A stretch of 64,000 nucleotides of DNA from Saprospiraceae bacterium (GCA_016714785.1 JADKCC010000045.1:1-64000); one strand, 5' to 3'. Numbered from the stretch's first letter, positions 8,614-18,880 are shown. Notes: generated from the letters alone by a model not told the origin. Numbers and translations are program-made.

Positions 8614-9669
8614 CTATACTATTTCACCACCACAGCTACTACCAGCACCTGCAGTACATCCATAACAGTGTTGATTAAGCACAATTTTTCGTTGCATTAG
8701 ATTTTCAAGATCAAAGTCATTGATATGACTGAACTTTGCAGCCACTTTTAGGTCTAACATTTGATTAAAATCACAATCATACAAATAACCATCCCAACTC
8801 ACAGATATCGTATTACGACACATAAGGCCATCTACAGTGGCAGGATTGAATGCTTCTACCAATGATGTCATATAAGATGTATAATTTCCTGACTCTATGA
8901 GATAATCCAAATACCTACTCACAGGCAAATTAGTAATCACATACAAAGCATTAAAAACAATACCATACCTTCTTTCCAATTGGATTTTGAATTCGTTTTC
9001 TAAAGATTTCTGGTCACCAGGTAAAAAAGCACCTGATGGATTATATACAAGATCTAAAATCAACCCACTACCAGCTACGCCATAACCCACAGCATTTAGT
9101 TTTTTGAGCGCTTCTATGCTATCTTCAAAAACGCCATCACCACGTTGGCTATCCGTTCTGTTTTTTGTAAAATACGGCAACGAAGAAACCAAATGCACTT
9201 TATTTTTAGCAAAAAAATCAGGTAAATCATGATATTTAGGGTTGGCCATTATGATGGTCAAATTACACCTGTTAATCACTTTTTTGCCTATAACACTACA
9301 CGACTCTACAAACCATCTAAAATGTGGATTCATTTCAGGAGCACCACCTGTTATATCTACCGTAGGAATGTCATGTTTTTTGAGGATATCAAGACACTTC
9401 TGAAGGGTCTCTTTATCCATATTTTCTACTTTTTTATCTGGCCCAGCATCCACATGACAGTGTGCACAGGTTTGATTACATAACTTCCCAATATTAATTT
9501 GAAAAATTTGTGGTGCTACAGGTACAATACTACCACCAATTTTTGATATAAATGGCTCAAACTGTTCGTCCACCAACGCATTTCCATTTAAAACCTGAAG
9601 CTGATAAAAGGTATTAGAAAGTTTATTGTCTGTGGCGCTGAGAGACTTAGATCTTTGTTTTATACTCAT
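8614..9669 (-). CDS. arsS: Arsenosugar biosynthesis radical SAM protein
   Basis: 351 aa. The radical-SAM cluster motif CNQTCAHCH is at about residues 63-71, preceded by IFQINIGKLCNQ as in ArsS. The C-terminal DUF3641/SPASM-type part carries a cysteine series, MCRNTISVSWDGYLYDCDFNQM and HCYGCTAGAGSSCGGE. ArsS is thought to make the dimethylarsinoyl-5'-deoxyadenosine bond in arsenosugar precursors. The AhpD-like gene that usually travels with it lies 156 bases upstream on the same strand; the usual methyltransferase partner ArsM is not in the window. Confidence 0.9.
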   Translation of the reverse strand: MSIKQRSKSLSATDNKLSNTFYQLQVLNGNALVDEQFEPFISKIGGSIVPVAPQIFQINIGKLCNQTCAHCHVDAGPDKKVENMDKETLQKCLDILKKHDIPTVDITGGAPEMNPHFRWFVESCSVIGKKVINRCNLTIIMANPKYHDLPDFFAKNKVHLVSSLPYFTKNRTDSQRGDGVFEDSIEALKKLNAVGYGVAGSGLILDLVYNPSGAFLPGDQKSLENEFKIQLERRYGIVFNALYVITNLPVSRYLDYLIESGNYTSYMTSLVEAFNPATVDGLMCRNTISVSWDGYLYDCDFNQMLDLKVAAKFSHINDFDLENLMQRKIVLNQHCYGCTAGAGSSCGGEIV

Positions 9670-9825
9670 AAATATATCAAATTTGTCTTGAATTTACTGT
9701 CAAAAGAAAATCGTTTACTAATTATTAAGTTATTCATTCATCCCACTACGGCACATAGTATTAATAAAAAGGTCAAATTATTTGCATCAAATTTACTTAC
9801 AACATACGATCCAAACAATAAATAA

Positions 9826-10155
9826 TTACATAAGTTTAGCTTTTATTGTGTTCATCATAGGTACAGCATTAACCAAGGTTGCTCCACCTTTTATGGCTGC
9901 TGCTACATGAACAGCTTCCATCATTTGTTCTTCATCCGCTCCAGATGACAAACAAGAAGTGGTGTAGGCATCCATACAGTATGGACATTGGACAGTGTGG
10001 GCGACTGCCAAAGCTATTAGGTTTTTTTCTCTGACAGTGAGTGCACCATCTTTAAATACTTCATTGTACCATGCAAAAAACTTTTTACCCATTGCAGGTT
10101 GTAATTCTGTAATATCACCAAATTTTTTTAGATCTTCAGGATTAAAATAACTCAT
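9826..10155 (-). CDS. Arsenosugar biosynthesis-associated AhpD/CMD-like protein
   Basis: 109 aa carboxymuconolactone-decarboxylase fold protein. The redox centre CPYCMDAYT (about residues 57-65) has the CxxC plus downstream acidic/hydroxyl residues typical of alkylhydroperoxidase-D-like proteins, and the opening SYFNPEDLKKFGDITELQP matches the subgroup found beside arsS. Its chemical role in arsenosugar formation is not settled. First gene of the pair with arsS. Confidence 0.85.
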   Translation of the reverse strand: MSYFNPEDLKKFGDITELQPAMGKKFFAWYNEVFKDGALTVREKNLIALAVAHTVQCPYCMDAYTTSCLSSGADEEQMMEAVHVAAAIKGGATLVNAVPMMNTIKAKLM

Positions 10156-10385
10156 TGAAATGTATTTTGATTATTAAAAAATTAGTTTCACAAAATAATA
10201 TATCATAAGGAACAACTCAAAAATTGGAAGCCACCTCTAATAACAATTAATATTATGAAAGCGTAAATTTACAGGATAATACAGTAAAGATTGATCTGAA
10301 CGTCAGATTTTTTGAACAAATTGTCTCCTAATTAAGTTTGATAAGGGATTTGGAAATAATTCTAGTCATTAATTTAGATTCTCTC

Positions 10386-11225
10386 ATGCGAATATATACT
10401 TCTTTTGTGATAGTTTTTATGACTATTGTTACTTCATTTAGTCAAGTTCAAGTTTCATGTTGTAATGCAAGTTCTATCAAAACCTTTACAGACTTGGCTA
10501 ATGATGTGGCTTTCGTAATACAACATGAGGAGCCCCTGCCCTTTAAGTTATTACAACCGAAAGGTAAAAATATTACCTTTACCGTAAGTGATGGTAAAAA
10601 TGGATTGGGTTACTATATAGCTGGGAATAAAGAAAATAAAAAATGGATTTTTGTTTTTCAAGAATGGTGGGGATTGAATGATTACATACGACAACAATCT
10701 GATTTACTACATGAATCCTTTCCAGATGCGCACATATTGGCCGTAGATTTATATGATGGCCATGTCGCTTCTACTCGTGAACAAGCGGCGTCGCTAATGC
10801 AAGCCGCAGAACCAAGCAGAATAGAAAACATCATACAAGGTGCTGCAAAATTTAGTGGCGAAGATAGTCGCATAGGTACAATCGGTTGGTGTTTTGGAGG
10901 TGCTTGGTCAAATAAAGCAGCGGTAATACTGAGTAATAAAGTAAAAGCTTGCATCATGTATTACGGTATGCCAGTAAAAGATGAAGTGCAGATAGGTCAA
11001 ATTAATGCACCTATTTTAGGTATCTTTGCCGATAAAGATGGCTGGATCACACCCAAAGTGGTAGCTGATTTTAAAGATGCCATGCTCCATTCAGGCAAAT
11101 CAGTAGAAATACATGGCTATAATGCAGATCACGCTTTTGCTAATCCTAGCAACCCAAAATACAACAAAGCATATTCTGATGATGCTTGGAGTAAATCAAT
11201 TGCCTTTTTCAAACAAAACCTTTGA
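10386..11225 (+). CDS. Exported dienelactone hydrolase family protein
   Basis: 279 aa from the ATG at 10386, which gives a signal peptide ending near FSQVQ; a TTG 48 bases upstream is in frame but would spoil it. Alpha/beta-hydrolase with the cysteine nucleophile elbow GWCFGG, the FQEWWGLN motif typical of dienelactone hydrolases, a DKDGWI acidic residue and a HAFANP histidine, so the Cys-Asp-His triad is complete. Substrate cannot be told from sequence. It lies 20 bases before bshC on the same strand. Confidence 0.85.
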   Translation: MRIYTSFVIVFMTIVTSFSQVQVSCCNASSIKTFTDLANDVAFVIQHEEPLPFKLLQPKGKNITFTVSDGKNGLGYYIAGNKENKKWIFVFQEWWGLNDYIRQQSDLLHESFPDAHILAVDLYDGHVASTREQAASLMQAAEPSRIENIIQGAAKFSGEDSRIGTIGWCFGGAWSNKAAVILSNKVKACIMYYGMPVKDEVQIGQINAPILGIFADKDGWITPKVVADFKDAMLHSGKSVEIHGYNADHAFANPSNPKYNKAYSDDAWSKSIAFFKQNL

Positions 11226-11245
11226 TCGCTCCTTAACTATACTTT

Positions 11246-12835
11246 ATGCACATATCTAAGGTTTCATTTGACAAGATCCAGGCGCTTTCGCACAAAGATG
11301 TCTTCTATCAACAGCATTATCAAGTACTTAAAGATTTTATAGCTTTTGAGCCCACTATGGAAGGTCTAGAACAAGCCATTGCGGCCCGTCAAAAATATCC
11401 TGTTGACAGAACGTTATTGGTCAATGTGCTTGCGAGTCATTATGAAAACTATAAGACCTCCGAAAAACAGTATCACAACATATATAAACTAAAGGAAGAT
11501 AACACTTATACCATAGTAACTGCGCATCAACCGAGTTTAGCAGGTGGCCCCGGATATTATTTTTATAAAATATTCTCTACTATCCATTTGGCTGCAAAAT
11601 TAAGTGCTAAATATCCAGAGTACCATTTTGTACCAGTATTTATAAGTGGTTCGGAAGATCATGATTTTGATGAGGTGAAATCTTTACAATTATTTGGTAA
11701 AACGATTACTTGGGATACCATACAAAGCGGATCAGTTGGTAGATTCAATATCAACGGGCTGGATCAAGTTACCAACCAAATAGCCGAAATCTTAGGCACA
11801 GGTAAAAAAGCGCAGGAAATTAGTCAAATATTTACATCTGCGTTGGATAATGCACAGTCTTATAATGATTTTGTATTTCTTTGGCTAAATGACTTCTTTA
11901 AGGATAACGGTCTGATAGTGCTGAACATGGATGATGCTAGACTTAAGAAATCTTTTGCCCCTATACTTCATAGAGAGATCACCCAGAAAATCAGCGAAAA
12001 TCTTGTACATCAAACACAAGAGCAATTATCTAAATTTGGATTTAAACCTCAAGCATTTGCAAGAGATATTAATGTATTTTATATAGATGGCGCATCCCGT
12101 GAACGTTTGTACTTTGAAGATGGCTTGTACAAGATCAATAATACCAATTTATCATTCGACGAAAGTCAAATAGTACAAATCCTAGACCAACATCCTGAAA
12201 AATTCAGCCCAAATGTTGTCACTCGGCCACTTTACGAAGAGTGGATTTTGCCTAATTTAGCCTATATTGGTGGAGGTGGAGAATTGGCCTATTGGTTAGA
12301 AAGAAAGTCACAATTTGAAGCTTTTGGTATATTTTTTCCTGTACTGATAAGACGGAACTCTGTAATGATGATTCCCAAATCTGTCCAAAAACTAATGGCT
12401 AAACTTCAAATTACCGAAGATGACATACTCTTGGACGAAGAAAAAATAATAACTAGATACCTTGAAAGAACTTCTTCAGAAAATTTTCACTTGGATGTAG
12501 AAAATAGCAAACTTACCGAAATATTCCATATTATTGCAGAGAAAGCAAAGCACATTGACGCATCTTTAGAAAACTTTGTAATAGGAGAAGGTCATAAAGT
12601 ATCCAAAACACTTGAAAGTATAGAAGGAAGGCTTAAAAGATCTTTAAAACAAAAAGAAGAAACAAATATCAATCAGATAAGAACATTGAAAGGCAAGTTG
12701 TTTCCTAATCATGGTCTTCAAGAACGTACTGACAGCTACTTACAATATCTAGTGAGCGAAGATACTGATTTGACGGAAGCCCTTATTCAAATATTGGATC
12801 CGTTGGAAAAAGAATTTTTATTCGTGTACCTCTGA
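11246..12835 (+). CDS. bshC: Bacillithiol biosynthesis cysteine-adding enzyme BshC
   Basis: 529 aa, the normal length. BshC ligates cysteine to GlcN-malate in the last step of bacillithiol synthesis. Landmarks: an early TIVTAHQPSLAGGPGYYFYKI motif (family QxxLFTGPLY-like site), FISGSEDHDFDEV with the SEDHD signature, PNVVTRPLYEEWILPNLAYIGGGGELAYW, and a long C-terminal coiled coil (about 400-500). Its last 18 bases overlap the 3' end of accD on the other strand. bshA and bshB are not in the window. Confidence 0.93.
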   Translation: MHISKVSFDKIQALSHKDVFYQQHYQVLKDFIAFEPTMEGLEQAIAARQKYPVDRTLLVNVLASHYENYKTSEKQYHNIYKLKEDNTYTIVTAHQPSLAGGPGYYFYKIFSTIHLAAKLSAKYPEYHFVPVFISGSEDHDFDEVKSLQLFGKTITWDTIQSGSVGRFNINGLDQVTNQIAEILGTGKKAQEISQIFTSALDNAQSYNDFVFLWLNDFFKDNGLIVLNMDDARLKKSFAPILHREITQKISENLVHQTQEQLSKFGFKPQAFARDINVFYIDGASRERLYFEDGLYKINNTNLSFDESQIVQILDQHPEKFSPNVVTRPLYEEWILPNLAYIGGGGELAYWLERKSQFEAFGIFFPVLIRRNSVMMIPKSVQKLMAKLQITEDDILLDEEKIITRYLERTSSENFHLDVENSKLTEIFHIIAEKAKHIDASLENFVIGEGHKVSKTLESIEGRLKRSLKQKEETNINQIRTLKGKLFPNHGLQERTDSYLQYLVSEDTDLTEALIQILDPLEKEFLFVYL

Positions 12836-13696
12836 TACTTCAGGTTCGATTTTTTTGATATCAAAACATGCTAGTAGATCGGTAAGTGTGGCCTTGAGAT
12901 TTTTCCTATGGACTATAAAATCAAGAAAGCCGTGTTCTAATAGATATTCAGAAGTTTGAAATCCTTCAGGAAGGTCGCGCTTTATAGTTTCCTTGATGAC
13001 TCTTGGCCCTGCAAAACCTATCAATGCTTCCGGTTCGGCAAAATTTATATCACCCAACATAGCATAAGATGCCGTGACTCCACCAGTAGTTGGATCGGTC
13101 ATAAAAGAAAAATAAGGAATACCCTTTTTGGCTAATAAAGTCAATTTGGCCGAAGATTTGGCCATTTGCATAAGCGAAAATGCGGATTCCATCATCCGTG
13201 CACCACCTGATTTAGATATAATCATCAAAGGCATACGGTGTTCAATGGCATAATCTATAGCCCTTGATATCTTCTCCCCTACTACCGACCCCATAGAGCC
13301 ACCAATAAAACCGAAATCCATACATGCTATGACTAAAGGATACTTATTCACCTTGCCTGCTGCAACAGACATGGAGTCTTTAAGGTTTGTCTTCTTGTAT
13401 GCTTCCGTAAGCCTATCTTCATAAGACTTTACATCTTTAAACTGCAACACATCGACAGATATAATCTCATCAAAAAGACGAGTATATTTGCCATCAAAAA
13501 TTATTTCGAAATAATCCGTTGAACATACCCGAGTATGAAAGTCACATTTAGGACAAATAAATAGGTGCTCTCGCAAGTCCTTCACTGTTGTCAATTCATT
13601 GCAACGCGTGCATTTATGCCATAGCCCATCAGGCGTTTCCTTTTTATTTTTTGTAGCGGTCTGAATACCTTCTTTGAGTCTTTTGAACCAGCTCAT
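12818..13696 (-). CDS. accD: Acetyl-CoA carboxylase carboxyltransferase subunit beta
   Basis: 292 aa. N-terminal four-cysteine zinc ribbon (CTRC near 27 and CPKC near 49), then the crotonase-like carboxyltransferase domain with KSGGARMMESAFSLMQMAK, TDPTTGGVTASYAMLGD and GFAGPRVIKETI. It transfers CO2 from biotin to acetyl-CoA with AccA in fatty acid synthesis. Single gene, tail to tail with bshC. Confidence 0.97.
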   Translation of the reverse strand: MSWFKRLKEGIQTATKNKKETPDGLWHKCTRCNELTTVKDLREHLFICPKCDFHTRVCSTDYFEIIFDGKYTRLFDEIISVDVLQFKDVKSYEDRLTEAYKKTNLKDSMSVAAGKVNKYPLVIACMDFGFIGGSMGSVVGEKISRAIDYAIEHRMPLMIISKSGGARMMESAFSLMQMAKSSAKLTLLAKKGIPYFSFMTDPTTGGVTASYAMLGDINFAEPEALIGFAGPRVIKETIKRDLPEGFQTSEYLLEHGFLDFIVHRKNLKATLTDLLACFDIKKIEPEVSEVHE

Positions 13697-14074
13697 GTTA
13701 TTGCTTTTTAAGGTACGGTATAAATATAAGGGTTAATAATTAAGCTGCAAAAATAGAAATATAGTCATAGCTTTGCTAATCATTTGCTTTATTTTATCGT
13801 ATAATTAATTAACATATATGTACAGTTATGATAATATTACAATTACATTTTGCATATTTACTTTAAAACTTTCCAGTTTCATTCAAATAATAGAAAATTA
13901 TCAAATAATAAATACAATTGTCAATTATGCCTTTAAAGAAATTGTCTCTTTAACAAAACAGTTTCCACTAATTATATTTTTTCATATTTGAATAAAATGA
14001 GTTTTCTCACCTCTCTGATTTTTGAAAATACTAATTTTATTAAGTAGTGTTAATTTACGACAATTTTCTTCGCA
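13697..14074. other. AT-rich intergenic region, nothing recognised
   Basis: About 380 very AT-rich bases between accD and the AAA gene. CAAAAATA at 13748-13755 (TATTTTTG on the minus strand) is a possible -7 element for accD, but no good -33 partner is seen. No coding or repeat structure found. Confidence 0.4.
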
Positions 14075-15508
14075 TTATTTGTCAGAACTACGAAATCCAA
14101 TGGTTTTCTTTCCAATCGTTTCATTCTCCTGAAAATGAAATAATGTCTTAACATCTTGTTCTGTTATGATATTAAATTGAGCTTTTTTGCGATCTACGTT
14201 CGGAATCGCACCAAATCTCAAATTTTGATTTTTTATTATTTCTAAAACCATCTTTCTCACAGTTCTTGCATTACCAAAGTACTTGTCTCTTTTTTCATAG
14301 AGTTCAGAAAATATAGGTGCTATAAGATTTTTACACTTAGAAGACAATCTATAACCTTCATCACTAATCATCTTGATTGCAATACTTTCTAATTGGGAAG
14401 GAGTGTAATCCTTAAAGGTCAATGTTTTGTCAAATCGTGAACTTAATCCGGGATTGGCTTTCAGAAAAGTGTCCATATTATCCGGATAGCCTGCAACAAA
14501 TACAAAAAACTGCCCTCTCAAATCTTCCATTTTCTTTAAGATGGTTTGTATGGCTTCATTTCCAAAATCCCCCTGTAGTCCATTAAAATTACTCAAAGCA
14601 TACGCTTCGTCAATAAAGAGTACACCACCAAGCGCTTCATCTATTCTTTCGGTAGTTTTGATAGCTGTCTGACCTACAAATCCAGCCACCAAGCCTTGTC
14701 TATCTGTCTCTACGATATGTCCACGCTCCAAGACACCCAAAGCCTTATAGATCCTGGCCAATATACGGGCTATGGTCGTTTTGCCTGTCCCTGGATTGCC
14801 TACCAATACTGTGTGTAAAGAAAAGTTAGCAAGTACATTTTTACCTGTTTCTCTATAAAAGCGGACTACATTGACCATTTCGTGGATTTGGTTTTTGACA
14901 TTATCCATTCCTATCAAATTGTCTAGCTCCATCAATGTCTCTGTCAAAAGGGTTTGGTCAATAGGAATATGCGGTCGAGACACTATAGATGTAGGTAAAA
15001 GTGATGCTACATCACTAATTTGTATTTCTGAGAGTTCACTTCTGGACAATCGCGATGGATTTTTTCTAGCCATAATTCTAATAGCCATATTGAGCTTGGT
15101 TTTATCCAAAAGATCCATAATAAATCTTGCATTTCCGAAGGTTTTGTCCCTATCTCTATATGCTGTGGTGATAATTTCTTTGAGCAAACCAAAACTGGCT
15201 TCAGAAAAATTAATTTCTCTACCTATAGATGCAGTCTCTGCTATTTTTATCAAATCCTGTGGCATATAGTCAGAAAATTCAAAAAAATGTTTAAACCTAG
15301 ATCTAAGACCAGGATTTGATTGTATAAAATTTTTCATTTCCTTAGGGTACCCAGCTACAATGATCGCCAAATCACCCTTTCCATTTGACATTTCTTTGAC
15401 TAATATCTCGATGACTTCCCTTCCGAAATCTTTGGAATCGTCATTGGCGCGCGCTAAAGCGTAGGCTTCATCTATAAACAAAACGCCACCTCGTGCTTTT
15501 TCTATCAC
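14075..15508 (-). pseudogene. Tandem AAA ATPase (CbbX/SpoVK type), 3' part of a frameshifted gene
   Basis: This frame begins in the middle of the first AAA module: the sequence GEYIGQTAPKVKEVIEKARGG is readable just upstream of the nominal GTG, then Walker B GGVLFIDEAYAL and the arginine-finger region NPGLRSRF. A second full AAA module follows with Walker A GNPGTGKTT (about residue 232), Walker B GGVLFIDEAYALS and NPGLSSRFD. The Walker A of module one lies in the other frame (15535-16713). The two frames overlap at 15535-15580, so one full-length protein of about 880 aa is implied. CbbX/SpoVK-type ATPases remodel protein complexes as hexamers; the target is unknown. Broken by mutation or by a sequencing error. 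Confidence 0.8.
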
Positions 15509-15534
15509 TTCTTTTACTTTGGGTGCTGTCTGAC

Positions 15535-16713
15535 CTATATACTCACCTCTACCAAATCTACTCTATCCACTTCCACCACATGCCCTCTACTGAGCAGTCC
15601 CATTTTGCGATACAATTGCCCCATCATCTTAGCTACAGTGGTTTTACCAGTGCCCGGATTGCCCGAAAAGACTGAATGTATATTGAGACTTTCGGTTTCT
15701 TTAAAACCCTTATCCCTTCTAATTTTTAAAAACTCAAGGTATTGTGCATGTTCTTTGACTTTCTGCTTTATTTCTTTGAGCCCTATCAATTGGTTAATTT
15801 TTTGAAATACGTCATCAAAACTTTCGTTTGGATTTTCATCTGGGTATAAAATACCAACGGCTTTCCCTGGTAGCTTCACATTGGCAATGCCCTCAGTAAA
15901 AACATCACTCACTTCAAAATCAATCGTTGCCAATAATTGATCCATAAAGACAATTTCTATGCTATAAGATCCAATTTTCCATGAGCCTTTGGTATTTGCT
16001 CCCCACCCAGCAGTTATTTTGACAAGTTTATCATCCTTTTTTACCGTATGTAGTCTGACTACTTGGCCTTTAATTTCTCTACTTTCATTGTAGAATTTCA
16101 CAAAAAGTTCGCAATGCCAATTATCATCAAATATTTTATTTTGCAAAAATATTTCAGTATAAACATACCTTGTTTCTTCATTAGAAAATGTAGTCAAATA
16201 CTTCCTTTCTTCTTCCAAAACATCATCATATTGTCCTTCATAAAGTTTTACTGAATGTACGTCAACGTAAGCACTTTGCCCAGCATCGGGCCATTGATCT
16301 CCTATATCTTCCACATAAAAATACTTTGTACTTACTTTTTCACCATCAATCCATGCCTCCCAGTAATAGGTGCCTTTTTTCCAAAAAGTGCCTTCTTTTT
16401 TATTGCCCCAACCTTCTCGAACATAGACTATATTATCGAATTTACTTATTTTCTTTCTAAAGGTAAGGGTACAAATTTGTTTTTTATTATTTTTTATTTC
16501 AAAACATTTTAGTTCTACATCTACTTCCCAGTTATCTCTATCGAATAGTTTGTTGTAAAAAGCTAATTCTGCATATATGTATGTAGTTTCATACCTATCA
16601 AATACTTGTCTGTACTTTTTCTTATTATCCGCAAGCCATTCTGTGGAAGAATAGACTTTTAGTTCTTTGAATTTAAAGTTTTTATTATCGCTACTTGGTA
16701 CTTGCTCTTCCAT
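15535..16713 (-). pseudogene. Tandem AAA ATPase, 5' part of a frameshifted gene with two N-terminal beta domains
   Basis: 392 aa, ATG at 16713. Residues about 15-130 and 142-260 are two related repeats: both have an ETxYxYxEIxxxNKxFDxDNW-like segment followed by (V/I)xxGWGxxxxGxWKxGxY and a beta strand ending in a Val-Asp/Ser-Asp. They look like beta-sandwich domains I cannot name. A linker leads to the first AAA module with Walker A GNPGTGKTT (about 353-361) and GHVVEVDRVDLV, after which the frame is lost (VEVSI, stop) and continues in the next frame. Restoring it needs removal of one AG pair or addition of one base near 15547-15550. Confidence 0.8.
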
Positions 16714-16843
16714 GATCTGATTAATGGTATTACGAAAATAATCATAATTTTTGAAACATCAAAGCTTTTCAAAATATTTTTATCCTAATCACAAATATGC
16801 GCCAAAAAGTTTGCAAACGGTAGATACTCACAAACACAAAAAA

Positions 16844-16876
16844 AAAGCCTTGTAAACATTTCATCTACAAGGCTTT
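16844..16876 (-). terminator. Rho-independent terminator of metK
   Basis: Perfect 11-bp inverted repeat AAAGCCTTGTA/TACAAGGCTTT with an 11-base loop, followed on the minus strand by a run of T. It lies 20 bases after the metK stop codon. Confidence 0.9.
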
Positions 16877-16895
16877 GATAACTTTATATTAAAGT

Positions 16896-18152
16896 TTATT
16901 TTAGCTTAAACTCCTTTTTAATTTTGTCAACGTAATCCAACTTCTCCCAAGTAAAAGTCTCTACTGTAATATTTTTTATGGTACCGGAGCCATCTTTGAA
17001 AGTCACATTTTTTACTTCTGATGTCCTACCCATGTGGCCATACGCAGCAGCTTCTGAATATATCGGAGTGCGTAATTTTAGTCGCTTTTCGATCGCATAA
17101 GGTCTCATGTCGAAAATATCATAAATCTTTTGTGCTATTTCGCCATCCTTAAGTGAGACTTTACTAGTCCCATAAGTATTCACATAAATATTTGTAGGTT
17201 TTGCCACACCGATGGCATAAGACACCTGAACTAACACTTCACTGCATAACCCTGCAGCTACCATATTTTTTGCAATATGTCGCGTCGCATAAGCTGCCGA
17301 TCTGTCCACTTTACTAGGATCTTTGCCCGAAAATGCACCACCACCATGCGCTCCTTTACCACCATAAGTATCTACTATGATCTTCCTGCCTGTCAATCCC
17401 GTATCACCATGTGGACCACCAATGACAAATTTGCCAGTAGGGTTGACATGGTATATAATATCATCATTAAATAACTTCTTCAAAGAGTCCTTCAGTGTTT
17501 TTTTGACCTCAGGAATTACAATTTCAATCACATCTTTGCGTATAGTGGCTAACATTTTTTCATCTTCGGCAAAGTCATCATGCTGAGTAGAGACTACTAT
17601 ACTATCGATTCGAATCGGTTGGTTATCGTCAGAATACTCAATAGTCACTTGCGACTTTGCATCAGGACGAAGGTACTTCATCTTTTTGCCATCTTTCCTG
17701 ATATCGGCCAATACTTGAAGTATCTTGTGAGATAAATCCAATGCTAAAGGCATATAATTGTCTGTTTCATTGGTAGCATAACCAAACATCATACCTTGAT
17801 CCCCTGCTCCCTGATCTTCTTTTTTTGCACGTTCCACACCTTGATTGATGTCTGGCGATTGTTCATGTATAGCAGAAAGTACACCACATGAATGTGCTTC
17901 AAACATATATTCAGACTTGGTATAGCCGATCCGTTTGATGACGTCTCTTGCTATTTGTTGAACATCTAGATAAGTTTTGGATTTTACTTCACCTGCGAGT
18001 ATGACTTGACCTGTTGTAACCAGTGTTTCGCAAGCCACTTTTGATGAAGGGTCAAATGCTAAGAAATGATCTACCAACGAGTCAGAAATCTGATCTGCTA
18101 CCTTGTCTGGATGTCCTTCTGATACTGACTCTGATGTGAATAAATAAGGCAT
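16896..18152 (-). CDS. metK: S-adenosylmethionine synthetase
   Basis: 418 aa, typical of Bacteroidota MetK. Forms SAM from methionine and ATP. Family motifs: GHPDKVADQISD near the N-terminus, GAGDQGMMFGYATNET (active-site loop), GGPHGDTGLTGRKII and GGGAFSGKDPSKVDRSAAYA. A promoter and terminator frame it as a single-gene unit. I looked for a SAM riboswitch in the 119-base upstream region and saw no fitting structure. Confidence 0.98.
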   Translation of the reverse strand: MPYLFTSESVSEGHPDKVADQISDSLVDHFLAFDPSSKVACETLVTTGQVILAGEVKSKTYLDVQQIARDVIKRIGYTKSEYMFEAHSCGVLSAIHEQSPDINQGVERAKKEDQGAGDQGMMFGYATNETDNYMPLALDLSHKILQVLADIRKDGKKMKYLRPDAKSQVTIEYSDDNQPIRIDSIVVSTQHDDFAEDEKMLATIRKDVIEIVIPEVKKTLKDSLKKLFNDDIIYHVNPTGKFVIGGPHGDTGLTGRKIIVDTYGGKGAHGGGAFSGKDPSKVDRSAAYATRHIAKNMVAAGLCSEVLVQVSYAIGVAKPTNIYVNTYGTSKVSLKDGEIAQKIYDIFDMRPYAIEKRLKLRTPIYSEAAAYGHMGRTSEVKNVTFKDGSGTIKNITVETFTWEKLDYVDKIKKEFKLK

Positions 18153-18191
18153 ATTGTATAATTTTAGTTTGATCCAATTTTATTGATGCGG

Positions 18192-18223
18192 CAAAAGTAC
18201 AATTTCTAAAAGGCTTTCACCAA
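18192..18223 (-). promoter_or_regulatory. Putative metK promoter
   Basis: Minus-strand TTG, about 21 bases, TACTTTTG, within the Bacteroidota sigma spacing. The -7 element is 40 bases before the ATG of metK. Confidence 0.55.
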
Positions 18224-18271
18224 GCTATATAACTATTATTTTATATGTAATACTTAAATTAATTTGTTTTA

Positions 18272-18880
18272 TCACTTTATTTTGCATTCGATAAGTCGAT
18301 TTCCTTCCAAAAATCCTTCATAAGAATCTCCAATTGCTACTTTACCAACACCTGCAGGTGTACCTGTAAATATTAGATCACCCACCTGCAAAGTAAAATA
18401 CTGCGATATGTAACTAATCAAATAATCAAAATTAAAAATCAAATCTGAAGTATTCCCTTCTTGCGCGGTTTGCCCATTTTTTGTTAGGTTGAATTTGATA
18501 CTTCTAATATCTAAAGTTGATTTATCTACAAAATCGCCTACACAAGCAGAATGATCAAAAGCTTTGGCCAACTCCCAAGGCTGCCCCTTATCTTTTAAGG
18601 AATCTTGTAAATCCCTTGCTGTAAAATCAATCCCCAATCCAATGTGTTGATAATAGGTTTCCGCAAATTGCGCTTGAATCGCTTTACCATTTTTACAAAT
18701 TTTCAACACTACTTCTAATTCATAATGTATATTTTGTGAGAATGCTGGATGATAAAAAGGCTTACCATCCGTCAATAAAGCGGTAGATGGTTTCATAAAT
18801 ATAAGCGGTGATTTGGGAATTGGGTTACTCAACTCTTTGGCGTGTTCTATATAATTACGACCTATACAAATTATCTTCAT
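18272..18880 (-). CDS. Fumarylacetoacetate hydrolase family protein
   Basis: 202 aa from the ATG at 18880. The longer frame (to 18943) would begin upstream of the promoter-like TACCTTTG at 18907-18914, and the family normally starts with KIICIGRNYxxHAKEL. Motifs: PLIFMKPSTAL, HYELEVVLKI with the metal-binding Glu pair, DFTARDLQ and FTGTPAGVG. Such small FAH proteins are acylpyruvases or oxaloacetate tautomerases/decarboxylases in the cytosol; which one cannot be told. Confidence 0.88.
   Translation of the reverse strand: MKIICIGRNYIEHAKELSNPIPKSPLIFMKPSTALLTDGKPFYHPAFSQNIHYELEVVLKICKNGKAIQAQFAETYYQHIGLGIDFTARDLQDSLKDKGQPWELAKAFDHSACVGDFVDKSTLDIRSIKFNLTKNGQTAQEGNTSDLIFNFDYLISYISQYFTLQVGDLIFTGTPAGVGKVAIGDSYEGFLEGNRLIECKIK

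Noticed and set aside
15535..15580. Programmed ribosomal frameshift in the AAA gene
   Set aside because: No slippery heptamer or downstream structure is visible; a simple AG duplication explains the break better.
18153..18271. SAM riboswitch upstream of metK
   Set aside because: The 119 bases before metK are AT-rich and show no conserved helices of SAM-I, SAM-II or SAM/SAH types; only a promoter pattern is seen.
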